Positions 47,251-59,282 are shown, counted from the first letter of the stretch. The stretch is DNA of 64,000 bases from Zantedeschia hybrid cultivar (GCA_030544215.1 JARZZO010000012.1:38789194-38853193); one strand, 5' to 3'. Numbers and translations are program-made. The notes: generated from the letters alone by a model not told the origin.

Positions 47251-50200
47251 CTAAAGCCAATCACCTTTATGCAATAAGCCTATAGACTCAAGGTGACGCT
47301 CAAACACAATTTGAGCCAACGGCTTTGTTATTGGATTTGCTACATTGTCGACGGATGGAACTCTTGCCACTACTACATCTCCTCTGGATATGATCTCTCT
47401 CATAAGGTGAAAGCGCCTCAGAATATGCTTCGATTTCTGATGAGACCGCGGCTCTTTCGCTTGTGCAATTGCTCCATTGTTGTCGCACAACAGTGGAACA
47501 AGCTCAGAGATGCTGGGAACTACGCCGAGGTCGGTGATGAATTTCTTCAACCACACTGCTTCATTGGCGGCTGCAGCTACAGCGATGTACTCAGCTTCAA
47601 TCGTCGAATCTGCAGTGGTTACTTGCTTGGAACTCTTCCAGCACACTGCGCCTCCGTTCAAAGTAAACACGAATCCAGATGTAGACTTGCTATCATCTGG
47701 ATCCGACTGGAAACTCGAGTCAGTAAAGCCTCGCAGTTTCAAGTCACCTCCTCCACAGACAAGAAACATATCCTTAGTTCTTCTCAAGTACTTAAGGATA
47801 CATTTCACTGCCTTCCAGTGCTCTTCGCCTGGATCAGCCTGAAATCGGCTAGTAACACTTAGATCAAATGCAACATCAAGCCATGTACATAACATGGCAT
47901 ACATGATAGATCCTATGGCAGAGGCATAGGGTATTCTATCCATGAATGCCCTCTCATCAGGAGTCTTAGGAGACTGCTCCTTTCATAGACTAACTCCATG
48001 TCTCAAAGGTATGAGACCTCTCTTGGAATTTTCCATGCCAAACCTTTTGACTATGGTGTCTATGTATAAGGATTGGGTCATTCCAAGCATCCTCTTTGAT
48101 CTATCTCTATAGATCCGTATTCCTAATACGTAGGATGCTTCTCCCAAATCCTTCATGGAGAAGTTTTTCGACAGCCAGATCTTTACTGATGACATCATAC
48201 CTACATCATTCCCAATGAGTAATATGTCATCTACGTAAAGAACTAGAAAAGTGACTGCACTCCCACTGGTCTTCTTATACACACAAGGCTCATCTTCATT
48301 CTTAATGAAGTTATAAGACTTGACAGCCTCGTCAAATCTTATGTTCCAGCTCCGGGAAGCTTGCTTCAGTCCATAAATGGACTTCTAAAGCTTGCATACT
48401 TTATCTGGAGATTCTTTGGATGTGAAACCTTCTGGTTGTATCATATACACCTCTTCCTCAAGCTTACCATTGAGGAAGGCAGTCTTCACATCCATCTGCC
48501 AGATTTCATAATTAAAATGTGCAGCAATGACTAGTAGAACTCTAATCCACTTTATCATGGCAACTGGTAAGAAAGCCTCGTCATTGTCAATTCCTTGCCT
48601 TTGACGATATCCCTTTGCCACCAACCTTGCCTTATAAGTGTCGATCCGTCCATCAGCACCGATCTTTCTCTTAAAGATCCACTTGAAACCGATGGGTACA
48701 ATACCCTCGGGCAAGTCCTCCAAGTTCCAAACTTGGTTGGTGTACATGGACTGGATTTCTGAGTTCATGGCTTCTCGCCATTTCCCGGCTTCTGGGCCTT
48801 CTATGGCCTCCTGGTAGGTTTTAGGATCATCATCTTCATTATATTCTACCTTAGACTTACCTTCAGCAATATGTCCCACATATCGTTTAGGTAGTCTAGG
48901 TACTCTACCAGATCTACGAGGCTCATCTGTGTGTACCTGAACAGATTCAGGAACTGATATCTCATCTGATGATAATGTAGCTATTTGGGGATCTAGAACC
49001 TCTTCCAATACTATTTTACTCCCACTGTCCTCCTGGAGAAGGTATTCCTCTTCCAGGAAGACAGCTTTCCTGACGACAAACACATTTTGTTCACCAGGAT
49101 GGTAAAAATAGTATCCAAAGGTTTCCATTGGATATCCCACAAAACTGCATTTATCAGTTCGTGATTCCAGCTTGTCTGGATCATGCCTCTTTACATGAGT
49201 AGGACAACCCCAGACTTTAACATATTTAAATTCTGGTTTCCTGCCTTTCCATATCTCATATGGAGTAGAGGCCACAGACTTGCTGGGTACTCTGTTCAGT
49301 AGGTATGCTGCTGACTCTAGAGCATACCCCCAGAGGGACACTAGTAATCCCGAAAAGCTCATCATGGATCGCACCATGTCCAACAAGGTGCGATTTCCCC
49401 TTTCTGATACACCATTCATCGGTGGTGTATATGGAGGGGTCAGCTGAGAAAGGATACCATTATCCTTTAAGAATTGTGTGAAATTAGTACTCAAGTATTC
49501 TCCTCCTCGATCTGATCGAAGAGTTTTAATACTCTTTCCTAATTGCTTCACTACCTCATTCTTGAACTCCTGGAACTTCTCAAATGCTTCCGACTTGTAC
49601 TTCATTAAGTACACATAGCCGAATCTTGAGAAGTCATCGGTAAACGTGATGAAGTAAGAAAAGCCACCTTTGGCTTGGGTGGACATTGGACCACACACAT
49701 CTGAATGTATTAGTTCCAAAATGTCCTTGGCACGTTCTCCATGTCCAGTAAATGGAGATTTTGCCATCTTTCCCATAAGGCAGGATTCACATGTCGCAAA
49801 CGATTCGTGATCGAACGCAGTTAAGTAACCATGCTTGTGCAACTTTTGCAACCTGCTTTTGCCAATGTACCCAAGTCTACAATGCCACATGTAGGCCTGG
49901 TTCACACAATTCTTGCTCTTCTTAATAGCATTATCAATTTGAAGATTGTAATAAGAAACATCTAATAGATATAGACCGTTGACTAAAGATGCTGATGTTA
50001 TTACCATAATAAATCGAGCAACTTTTATTCTCAATAGTCAACCTATATCCTATCTTGTCCAAACAAGATATTGATATGATGTTCTTTATTATGCTAGGAA
50101 CATAATAACAATCTTCTAATACTAAGGCGTCTCTCGATGAAAGCCTGAGGTTTGTTGTCCCAACAGCAATCGCCGCAACTTTTGCGCCGTTTCCTAGCCT

Positions 50201-50662
50201 CAATTCCACCTCACCTTGTCTCAGCTTGCACTTACTTGTCAGCATCTGCACATCATGGCAGATATGAGAAGCACATCAGGTATCTAATACCCAAGATGTA
50301 GAATCTCTAATTGATAAGTTGATATCTATTATATAGATATCTGAAGCTTCAGACAGCTTCACTCTTCTATGAGCTTTATCATTAAGGAACTCCTTGCAGT
50401 ACCTCTTCCAATGACCATACTGCTTATAGTAGAAGCAGTCACCCTTCACTACTCTTTTACCTTTGTCTTTCGATCCTTTATCGTTAGCTGTCATCTCTGC
50501 TTCAAGGGCATCTAATGCCGATTCAACAGGAGGATCAGCTCCAGGGACAAAGTCAATGTGCTCAGATCTGAAGACATTCTTCAAGTATCTGAACCAATCC
50601 GAGTAGATCAGGTAAGTCAAAAGGGCATCAAGTATGCCACGGAGTGGGTTATTCGACGACAT
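47251..50662 (-). pseudogene. Copia C1 gag-pol polyprotein, damaged
   Basis: Minus-strand frame from 50662 to 47251. Gag starts at 50662 (SSNNPLRGILDAL). After about 60 codons it jumps to the zinc-knuckle region, so roughly 290 codons present in Copia B are missing, and the knuckle itself reads CFYYKQYGHWKRYC with its second Cys lost. A stop near 50276 breaks the protease motif (WVLDT). A frameshift near 49950-50030 precedes the intact stretch 50034-48385 (integrase HCRLGYIG, IHSDVCGP, SDRGGEYLS, and the RT start). A TAG at 48385-48387 stands where Copia B has CAG. RT resumes at 48282 (LVLYVDDILLIG) and RNase H ends at 47251. It would make the same proteins as Copia B but cannot do so now. 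Confidence 0.88.
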
Positions 50663-53496
50663 AATTCCCTACAGGAGATAAGTAAAATCTATTTAGCAGA
50701 TGTTCAATTATTAAAATTTAAAACAAGACATGGTCTTTTGTTCAAGTTTAACTCCCACTAATTTTCGACGGACTGTATAACCCTCAGTTATATAGAACGG
50801 GAGACGCCGACAATCTCCTAGTGGGGATCAGAATCTCAATGACTTGCACTACAGCCTTGTGGATAGCACAACAAACTGTAATACAATCAAAGAGCACCCA
50901 ACTCATGGGACTTGCAACTCCTTGCAATATCTGATCATGGCTTCGGTCCCCAGAGATTTAATGACCTTGTGGATAGCATAGCAAACTACTAATTCTGGTC
51001 TAAGCTAACCATCATTACGCGACGAGCATAGATTTGCATGCAGCCCTTGTGGATAGCACAACAAACCTACATGGTTCCTTTACCCCGATCATATAGGCAT
51101 CTAATGCCATAGCCACAGTTTCTCCTCCCAATTAAGCAGGCCTTATGGATAGCACAACAAACCTGCCTAAAGTGATTCGAATCCTATTACTATAACGATG
51201 GTGGACCACGCGGTAAGTTCATAACTACTCGCGTTACGGCTTAGAGTTTATCTGAGGGTATTTAGATAACTTTTATCTTGGTCTCTCCTAGGTAATAGTA
51301 TAAATATATCGTATATATTTACTAAATACTATAACCTGCTTTGATTCATAATCAAAAGAAAACAATGCATCTCATACATGTTATTAGTGTGGTCATAGAT
51401 AGCACAGTGGGTTTGACTGGAGCCAACAGTCAAACGCACACACAATCTAACACAACAATTACATTAGATAAACCTGCAAACACATAGGCAAAGGATCTTC
51501 ATCTTTTCGTCTTCCTGGCTGCAGCTGTGGATCGTCCTCGCTCCTTCCACGGTTGCCTCGATTAGATTACAATAATTCTAGAATTACAAGTAAATTGAAG
51601 AAGGCATTATGGTGAGTACAAGAGAGAGAGGTAGGTAGAAATACATCGGAGTATGAGAGAGAGAGATGCGCAGACCTCTATTTATTAACAATTAATAAAC
51701 AATCATACATCCACGATCCACACAATCTATTCATCACATGAATAATAAATTAAGTGCATATCCATCACCACGGTGTGTTTTAAACATCCCACACATGATT
51801 CAGCGCATCACATGGCTAAAATAAAATAGTTTTCAAAATAAATAATTTTCGGCTTTCAAAAAGCTGGGATCCAATCAAAATTGGTATTTGAATTTCGAAA
51901 ACTCATTTTATTAACTTAACATGCAATTAAATCTAAATTTAAAAACATTAAACACACTTTTCACATGCGCACACACTCCAAATTAATAATTCCAGATTAT
52001 TCCATGCAAATTAGAACATTTCTAATAATCTAACACTTAGATTAAACACCATTAATAATCTAACAATTAGACTATTTAAAGACTAATCTAACTCTTAGAT
52101 TAATGCAACTAAGTTAATTAATAATTTAACACTTAAATTATTAATTAACTCTAATTATTAATAAACTACTAATCTATCTCTTAGATTAGTTAATTTAAAA
52201 TTAATTATTAACTTAACACTTAAATTAACAATTAACTTTAATTAATTAATAATTACTAATCTAACTATTAGATTAAATGATTAATGTTCATCATTAATTT
52301 AACCCTTAAATTAATAACTAACAATAATAATTAAAGACTATTAATTTAACATTTAAATTAGTCATTTAAGTCAATTATTAATTTAACAATTAAATTAACA
52401 ACTAACTCAAATAATTAATTAACAATTAGATGAAACAATAGTTAATAATCTAATAATTAGACTAATAACTATTAATAACTAATTTAACATTTAAATTAGT
52501 TAAATTGAGGTTAATAATCAATTTAACATTTAAATTAATATTAACCCCAATTAATTAACAACTAATTGCTAATTAATTAACCCTTAAATTACTAAATGAT
52601 TCAAAATCATTAATGCCCAAATAATTTAAATTGAATAATAAATTTGAATATCAAAACAATTTTGAATATCAAATCAAAATTAGATTTTAATATTATTTAA
52701 ATGGGCAAATTAGGGGTTTATTCAAATAAAGGGAAATAGGGGTTCAAGTTGGGGTTGGTGGCTGAGCCAGCTAGGCCCCTGGCCGAGCCCTATGCGAGCC
52801 AGGACCCTCCTGGCTGAGCCAGGGCTCATACTAGGGTCAAGCCTGGCCCAGCCCGGCCCGACCCGGCCTAGCCGGCCCGGTCCGGTCTTGGACCGGTCGC
52901 CCCCCCCCCCCCCCCCCCCCCCACCCACCCGACGCCCCCCCCAAACCTGCAACAGATTAGGGTTTCTGTTGCAGGTTTGGGCGGCGGCTACCAGCGCCGC
53001 CACCGGCCGGCCCCCGGGCGTCGCCCGGCCCAGCCAGTGATTCCCCCGGCGCCGGCACGCCGGCAGGCCTGCCGGCGGTGGAGAAATAGCAACCAGCCGA
53101 TCCTTCAAAAACACCCAAAAAATTGATTTTTCAGGGTTTTAAATCCGACTTGGGGCTCGATTTTGTAGCTCTTCAAGGCCACCTTTGCGCCGGCTATCAT
53201 GCCCGGTGTGTAGTGGTGACTATCACCAAGAGATCCAGAGATCTAACCCGCCATCCCAACGCTTGGGATGCATGTACGAAGCCGCCAAAATACCCCGGTT
53301 CATCATCTCATGAAGAACTCCGAAAACACCCAAATAAAATCCGAAAAATCACAGAAAGATAATCAAATTATTTGTGTTCATCTTATGAACACTATTCTGT
53401 CATTTTAATCGGATTAAACGCATGGAATAACTCATGAAAAATTAATTCGGAGATCGAAACGGGACGAGAAATAGTGGAACCTGGCTCTGATACCAC
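50663..53496 (-). other. Leader of Copia C1
   Basis: Same order as the Copia B leader: four repeats of a CTTGTGGATAGCACAACAAA unit (50856, 50966, 51046, 51142), an AT-rich zone, and a GC-rich zone (52770-53060) with a 23-base C run (52900-52922). Primer site at about 53480-53496. The AT-rich zone 52020-52600 is built of short palindromes (separate entry). No gene. Confidence 0.7.
52020..52600. repeat. AT-rich palindrome cluster AATYTAA-N3-TTARATT
   Basis: About fourteen imperfect copies of a 17-bp dyad with arms AATCTAA/TTAGATT or AATTTAA/TTAAATT around a three-base centre, for example near 52028, 52082, 52120, 52257, 52349, 52381, 52487 and 52519. Only two or three copies exist in the Copia B leader (near 30640-30690), so the cluster has expanded in C1. 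Confidence 0.8.
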
Positions 53497-55032
53497 TGTT
53501 GGATTTTCTCGGGTTTCTCCGGATCGCTCAGGCAGCGGAAAATAAAAATAAAACAGTGATCCATTTTCCCGTTTCGAAAAAACTAAAATTACGATTATCA
53601 GATAATCGATTCTCACCGTGTGCGGATTCGAATCCGCAACCGTTCGGTTCCGTCGGTGCGACACCGCAAGCCGCGCAAGCGCCCGGCCTCTAGCGAAGTC
53701 CACGCGATCCTCCTCGCGACGGATATCCTCGCGTTCCTCGTTCTTCACAGCCACGAAACCTCCGCCGGTCTCCGCAACGTGCGGACGATTTCCTGTCGAA
53801 CGGGATTCGGAGAAGCGGCGGAGCAGATCTGGATCTGTCTGGACGCCAGAGAGAGAGAGAAACAGGGGAGGGGCGGCTAGGGTTCGCAGCAGCTTGGCCT
53901 GCTCAGCCCGTTCGCTATGTTTTATACTAACCGCGCGGTTTTTCATAAAAACCCCCGGTTTGTATGAAACCCACTTATTTATCCATCGCCTAGAGAATCA
54001 TTTGCGTGTGACCCTCTAGGCCCAAGTACCAGTCTAGTTAATAGCCCAACAAGCCCAGTGACTCCTCACTGGCTTTATTAATCAATTAATAACCCTTTAT
54101 TAATTAATTAATCAATCGAATTGATGTCGCACATCGATCGGGCCTCCGATCACGTTGGGTGCCAAGCAACACCGCGTGAACCCGAAAGGTATTGGGGTTA
54201 AGTAACCCACTCTTTGAACCTTTCCGCCGACAGTTACCGCGTGGATATAATCTTTCATTCGTACAATGCTCTCGAATCAACTCAGGGCATGGCGAGCTGT
54301 CAAACCCTAACCGGTCGACTCACTTGGATTGGATGCCGCTGATGAATATCGGAAAACTCCTTTCCCGATATTATCGTCCACCCTGGCCAGGGACTTTCGC
54401 GCATCCTTCCTAGAGCATTCTCTCTCTAAGTACCGAGAGCAAATGATTCCTTATTGACACACAATTCCCTTCGACGGTATTCCGCTGTACCCAATTCTTG
54501 ACGTATTAGAATCCCGTGGCTAGAGATTCGTAAACCAAGGTCAAAGCACAAAAGTCCACCGCCAAGGTGTCCTTGGTGTCTCAGGTCCGAGGACCATCCA
54601 CGCAACTGCGACAATAGAATCAAGCTGATTGACAGTGAGGTACAATACCATCCAGCGATTCAGTCAGATCAGTTCAATGAACTCATTCTCCAATGAGCAC
54701 TTACAGATTCGCCTTAGTATCTCCACACAAGTGACTTATGAGATCAGTCACCCTCATCATATGAGCAGGAGTAATCTGTACTAGTCTAACCGGATATCCG
54801 ATGTCCTTCTCGGATATCCTCTGACCAGGAACAATTAAGAATATGTGTGTTTAAGTGATCAGTCTCCTTAGTATGATCTCATCATAATCTGATCACTATA
54901 GCACATATTCACGGATTTCATTATGAAACGATAATTAATGCGATTTACACATAATGAATATTATGCCATTTTATTAATAAATGAACGAGATTTACATAGT
55001 CAAATTGGCTTGTAGGCCACCTAAAACTAACA
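53497..55032 (-). repeat. 5' LTR of Copia C1
   Basis: 1536 bp, between the primer site and the right flanking pentamer CTCCT (55033-55037). Confidence 0.88.
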
Positions 55033-55977
55033 CTCCTAAACTCAAGATGAGCAATAATGAACCATATTTGAATGATATGATGCTTATGAGGGACAGAATC
55101 ACTGGTCAACAATTGCTAGAAAAGATTATGAAGAGTTCAAAGGAAGTTCAAAGTTGTCTTATGAATAAGGGAATTAATCTTGCAAAGTTAGCCGAATGGA
55201 CCTTGAAAAAGATTGAAGATCTCAAGGATGAAGAAATAGAAGCCGTGATGAAGGCGTTTACCATATGCTTAGCTGCAGTTTTACTATTCCCTTCCTAAGA
55301 TAATATCCTAGAAGATGATCAAGTGAATGCAATCAATGATCTTTGAGGGAAAGCCAATCAGCACAGCGGTCCTAGCTTACCTCTACAGTGGGTTCTCTGC
55401 AGTTTCTACGGGTCAGTCTCCTTATGGTTGTATGTTACTCTTTACACTATGGGTTGAATTTCACTTCAAATTCCATCACAATGAGAGAACCATTCCAAGG
55501 ATATCCTAAATATATCAACAAAGTCCCATTTTCTACATCCCCAATGTTATGAAATTCAATGACAACATGATCAATCGGGTGCCCAATATCAAGACTCGAG
55601 CTGACTAGCACGCTTATTTGAAGACAATACCGAAGACCGGATTCGAATCTTCACCACTTGCTCTCATAAAGAAGACGATTCATGTGCACTGAGGTACTGA
55701 CACAGAGCTCCGACTGATCGGGGCTACTGAGTTTGTTATGTATAATCCTCATCGTTGCCATCCTCAACTCAGTATGCCACGCCATGAATTCTCAGAATTT
55801 TCCAATCTCTCTCCAATTAAGAAGCGTGCCTTGGAAATTGACAAAGATTATGAGGCAACTGAGCTCATTGCCACTTTGTGGAACATCGGGTTCATTCGTT
55901 GTGTACGACCTTCTCATGAAGCCAAAAGAGGACTATCGGAAACATATGTAAAGGAGATTCAGAAAATTCATTCTTAA

Positions 55978-56429
55978 AAGCTCTTCCTTATCTTCTATTT
56001 GATGTAATTTTAATTTTATTTTCAATAAAGAATCCATCCTTTATATCATAGAAATCATCCCTTAATGTTCTGTGATTTATTTAGAATTTTTCCATTACTA
56101 AAACCATGATTTTTCCTTAACATATCAACCTTCGGATTCATTTAATGTAAATCGCGTCCACTCAGGAAGACGCTGTTAAACTTTAATTAATTTCCGAAAT
56201 CGCAAAGATTAATTCCTTAAAACCCTATAACTAAAATGCGTCTTGTGTTCAAGGCTCTTTTCAATTCTCTCTCCTACTTTTTCACAGAATTCTGCCATTA
56301 ATCCAGTAATTAATCCACTGAACCGCGTCGTTTAAGAAGGATGCGTTTAATCATTATATGTAATATGGCTCTGAGCAGAATTGGCAGTTTAATATAAATG
56401 GCGTCGTGATCTATGGACGCGGTTCAGAC
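55978..56429 (+). other. 3' flank of the DUF7745-like gene with a dyad array
   Basis: Contains the polyadenylation signal AATAAA (56023-56028). Then four dyads follow at 56154-56173, 56238-56257, 56325-56344 and 56401-56420 (spacing 84, 87, 76), resembling the X LTR array in period. The last five bases CAGAC (56425-56429) are the left target duplication of element E. No protein seen. Confidence 0.7.
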
Positions 56430-59127
56430 TGTAAGGACTGAGGTTTCGGGTTCAGTATTCGGGTCGGGTTCGGGCCGGATCCCCTGGTTTGGACCCTGGA
56501 GGGGTCTTGAGATTTCTGACTGAATGGCGTCAGCGCTGCTCGACGCCTTTCAAAAGGCGTCAGGGTGTGTGGACGCCATTTAGGTATGCTGCTTGTTGTG
56601 CCACGTGTGCACCACGTGGGCGGTTTTCGGGCCGCGAGAGTACGGCCCCTGTCACTTCGTCTGAACGGCGTCCAGATCGGTCGACGCGATTCAGACTGCG
56701 ACATCTGCGATGTCAAGGCACGGCGCCAGAGCGTTGTCAGTATGGCCTGTCACATCGTCTGAACGGCGTCCACAGTGAGCGACGCGTTTCAGAGCGCTGT
56801 CAGTACGGCTGTCCTGTCAGACTGAATGGCGTCTGCCTCGATCGACGCGTTTTAGCTGGATTCGGATTGACCCCGCGAGCCTCCCCTTCTTTCCCTCACT
56901 TTCGCCTCCACACTCTCTCTCCTCGCCTCTCCGCTCCCTCTCCGCCCTCCTTCCTCCCTTCCCCTCCTCTTCTTCCTCTTCCACCACTCCAACACCACCT
57001 TACCTCTCACCTCTACCTCCACCACTTCCTTCGCGGTGTTCCACTCTCCGGACGGCGGCCGACGTCCCGGCGGAGTGGCGGCGTCCTCGAGGGTACCGAC
57101 GGCGGTGTGCGGTGCGGCGGGACGGTGGCACGGAGCTTGGCGGAGTTCAAGAACCGGTAGGGGGACGAACCTTGCATGGACTGTGAATGTGTACTCGTGA
57201 TTTCCTTGGCATGGCATGTTATGATTTGGGTTAGAATGAGCATGTTTAGGGGGTGTTCTTGTGGGTATGGCCGTGCTCGTGAATGTGGTTTTGTAGTATG
57301 CTTATGGTAGATGAACTTCTTGTCCATCCCCTTCTGTTTTGGGGCTTTTTCGGGGCGTTTGGGGTTAAGGGTGAGACCCTCGGGTCGAACCAGGAAACCT
57401 GGTTTCTAGCGCTAAATGGCGTCGTCCCTGGTCGACGCCTTTCCGAAAGCCGTCGGGTCAGTACGACGCGTTTTAGGGCAGAAACCTTCCTGTTCAATTA
57501 GGGGTTCTGGCGCTAAATGACGTCATGGATGGACGACGCCTTTCAGAAGGACGTCGGGCCATCATGACGCCATTTAGGCAGGAAATGCCCCCGTTTAAGG
57601 GTTCTGCAATCTGGATTTCTGGGTTGAATGGCGTCTGGCGACCCTGACGCGTTTTAAACGGCGGCTTCACTGGTGGACGCGTTTTAAGGGATAATCTGGC
57701 TTTTAACTGAACCCGTCTAAGGGACTTGAATGGCGTCGACCTCTGTCGACGCGATTCAAGACAGAACTGTCTTAAACCTGGTTTTTAAACATATGTTTCA
57801 CTGTTGGCAGTTCTAAGGCATGTTTTACGTTGTACACTGAGACTGAGAACTTCTGTGTGTGTGTGTGCTTACACGACTGTGGATCGATATGACTGTGGTT
57901 TACGTTTGTCACCATGGACCGATGGGGACAGGGTCATGGTGTATGTGAGGCATTGTGCCGTACCGGTGGGAGAAGGGGTACATGTTGTGGTTTACCTTTA
58001 GCTGAGGGAAGCAGAACCACCTTGAGCCCGTCGGGCCGGAATAGTTGGTGCGCTATCCGAGGGGTTGCTGCTTGGCCTCAGCGGGTCGGGGTTTCCCTTG
58101 TTTGTCGTGACAGCTTCCGGCGTGTTTCTTGCTGTGGAGCTGGTGGTGGTACTGGTGGAGTTGGTTTACCCTTTAGCCACTGGGCCTGATGTGACCTTTG
58201 ATCAAGGTTACGAGTGGTACCCTTAGCCCTTTGGCCTGACGCAGCCCGGGAGAGTTGGGTTTGTGGGTAGTTCCTGTAGCTTCGGCTTGATGGGGGTTCG
58301 CCGGTCCCCAGGGCCCTCCTAGAAGCGCTGAGGCCTAGCGTGGAGGCAAGCCGGTGGTAGGACAGTAGTCTAGACTGCTTGTGTGCACACGTAGCTGGCA
58401 GTGGCGGTACACTGGTTCCAGCTAGTCCTAGTTTGGCTCACTGCCTCACCCTACAGTGCCCCGGAACACTGTAGGGGTGGACAGGCGTGAGCAGTGGTGG
58501 TAGTGTTGGGAGGCGACGTTGACTTCGGTCGATTGTGTGGTTTAGTCGCCTTGTGGACTTCAGTTGTGAGACGTGACTCTGTGTTGGGTTCTTCGAGTTG
58601 CTTAGAACTGTTCTCGCTACACTGCTTATCATGCGTTTCATATCTGAGTTGGGTGCTATGTTTACTGCTTTACTTAGATTGCTTCATATCTGTGTTGTTA
58701 CACTTGTGGGTGTGTGAGTGGGAGGCAAGGGATCGGATGATCCCTACTGAGCCCAGTTCTGGTGTGGCTCACTCCCTGCGGTTTCAGGTGTGGACTTCGA
58801 GGCGAGCGGAAGCGTGGTGTCTTCTGGGTGTGCGGACCAGCAGCTGTCTCAGTTCCGGGGTATGCCCTGATGTTGTTGTACTTTCCTTCTGCCTGTACTT
58901 ATTTAACTTGTTGGACATGTAATTATTGTTGGACTGTATACGGACATTATTATTTTCCCTTCTGCGCACTCGTTTACCTTTGTAGTCCGTGCGATTGTTA
59001 TATTTAGCCTTGTTTAGCACTTACTCCTCCAGATGTGTTGTGTGAGATCCGGGTGTGAACCCGCAGTTAATGGGCCGACATCCATTTATTGACCGGGTCT
59101 CCGGTCATAGGATGGCGGGTCGTTACA
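56430..59127 (+). repeat. 5' LTR of element E (2698 bp)
   Basis: Contains twelve dyads in 56527-57752, a strongly CT-rich stretch (56880-57030) and a GT-rich stretch near 57857-57868. It is 682 bp longer than the 3' LTR; one deletion in the 3' LTR, matching 56774-57455, explains the entire difference. No protein in the LTR is supported: open frames are duplicated between LTRs but show no known domain. Confidence 0.92.
56527..57752. repeat. Twelve-dyad cluster in the 5' LTR of E
   Basis: Sites start at 56527, 56557, 56668, 56766, 56829, 57419, 57450, 57520, 57551, 57631, 57661 and 57733. All have a 10-bp centre; eight are exact GCGTC...GACGC. Pairs 56527/56557, 57419/57450, 57520/57551 and 57631/57661 are offset by 30 or 31 bp. 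Outer flanks are typically GAAT or AAAT on the left and ATTTA, TTTCA or TTTTA on the right, which extends the dyad to about 30 bp. Confidence 0.95.
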
Positions 59128-59282
59128 GATGGTATCAAAGCTCAGTCTGGTCGAGTATGTGATAAACTAGGTTAGATATTATAGTCCAACAATAAGTACG
59201 AGTCTGTACAGGCGATGGCTGCTGGTATAGATTGATAGGTTTTGACGTGTTTTGGTTCAATTTTCGTGTTTGTGGGGTAGTG

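Larger units (their letters stand above)
45713..55032 (-). mobile_element. Copia C1, complete Ty1/Copia element
   Basis: LTRs 45713-47236 and 53497-55032 begin TGTTGGAT and end ACTAACA (plus strand). Flanking five bases are TTCCT and CTCCT, a target duplication with one change. On the minus strand the primer site GTGGTATCAGAGCCAGG follows the 5' LTR, and AAGTGGGGGAT precedes the 3' LTR. The polyprotein is more damaged than in Copia B: gag has a large internal deletion, and there is a frameshift and several stops. The host gene frame is continuous across the insertion. Confidence 0.88.
45237..55977 (+). pseudogene. Antisense gene of X1: DUF7745-like protein, split by Copia C1
   Basis: A spliced plus-strand gene in a minus-strand element. 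Exon 1 is 45237-45341 (MLKKKMDSSSKRMRK..., basic). An intron 45342-45436 has GTAAGT and TTTCTAG ends. Exon 2 keeps the frame from 45437 (EYPFFPSPRSF...), with one TAG at about 45537, then GDLVELWHPQTYTFLFTMFEATILLEKIELLSGLP. Copia C1 enters at 45713. After the right duplication the frame resumes at 55038 (KLKMSNNEPYL) and runs to a stop at 55296. Further matching pieces in other frames (VLAYLYSGFSAVSTGQSPYGCMLLF near 55390, then 55770-55977) complete the family pattern. This looks like the plant DUF7745 family found in retroelements; the function is unknown. A polyadenylation signal AATAAA lies at 56023-56028. Confidence 0.65.

Noticed and set aside
56489..57160. 223-codon open frame in the LTR of E
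   Set aside because: It passes through dyads and a CT-rich zone, is not kept intact in the 3' LTR (deletion) and has no recognisable motif.
58494..58922. 142-codon frame present in both LTRs of E (also 62082-62510)
   Set aside because: Conservation between the LTRs is expected from recent insertion. There is no domain and codon content is biased by GT-rich DNA. Not supported as a gene.
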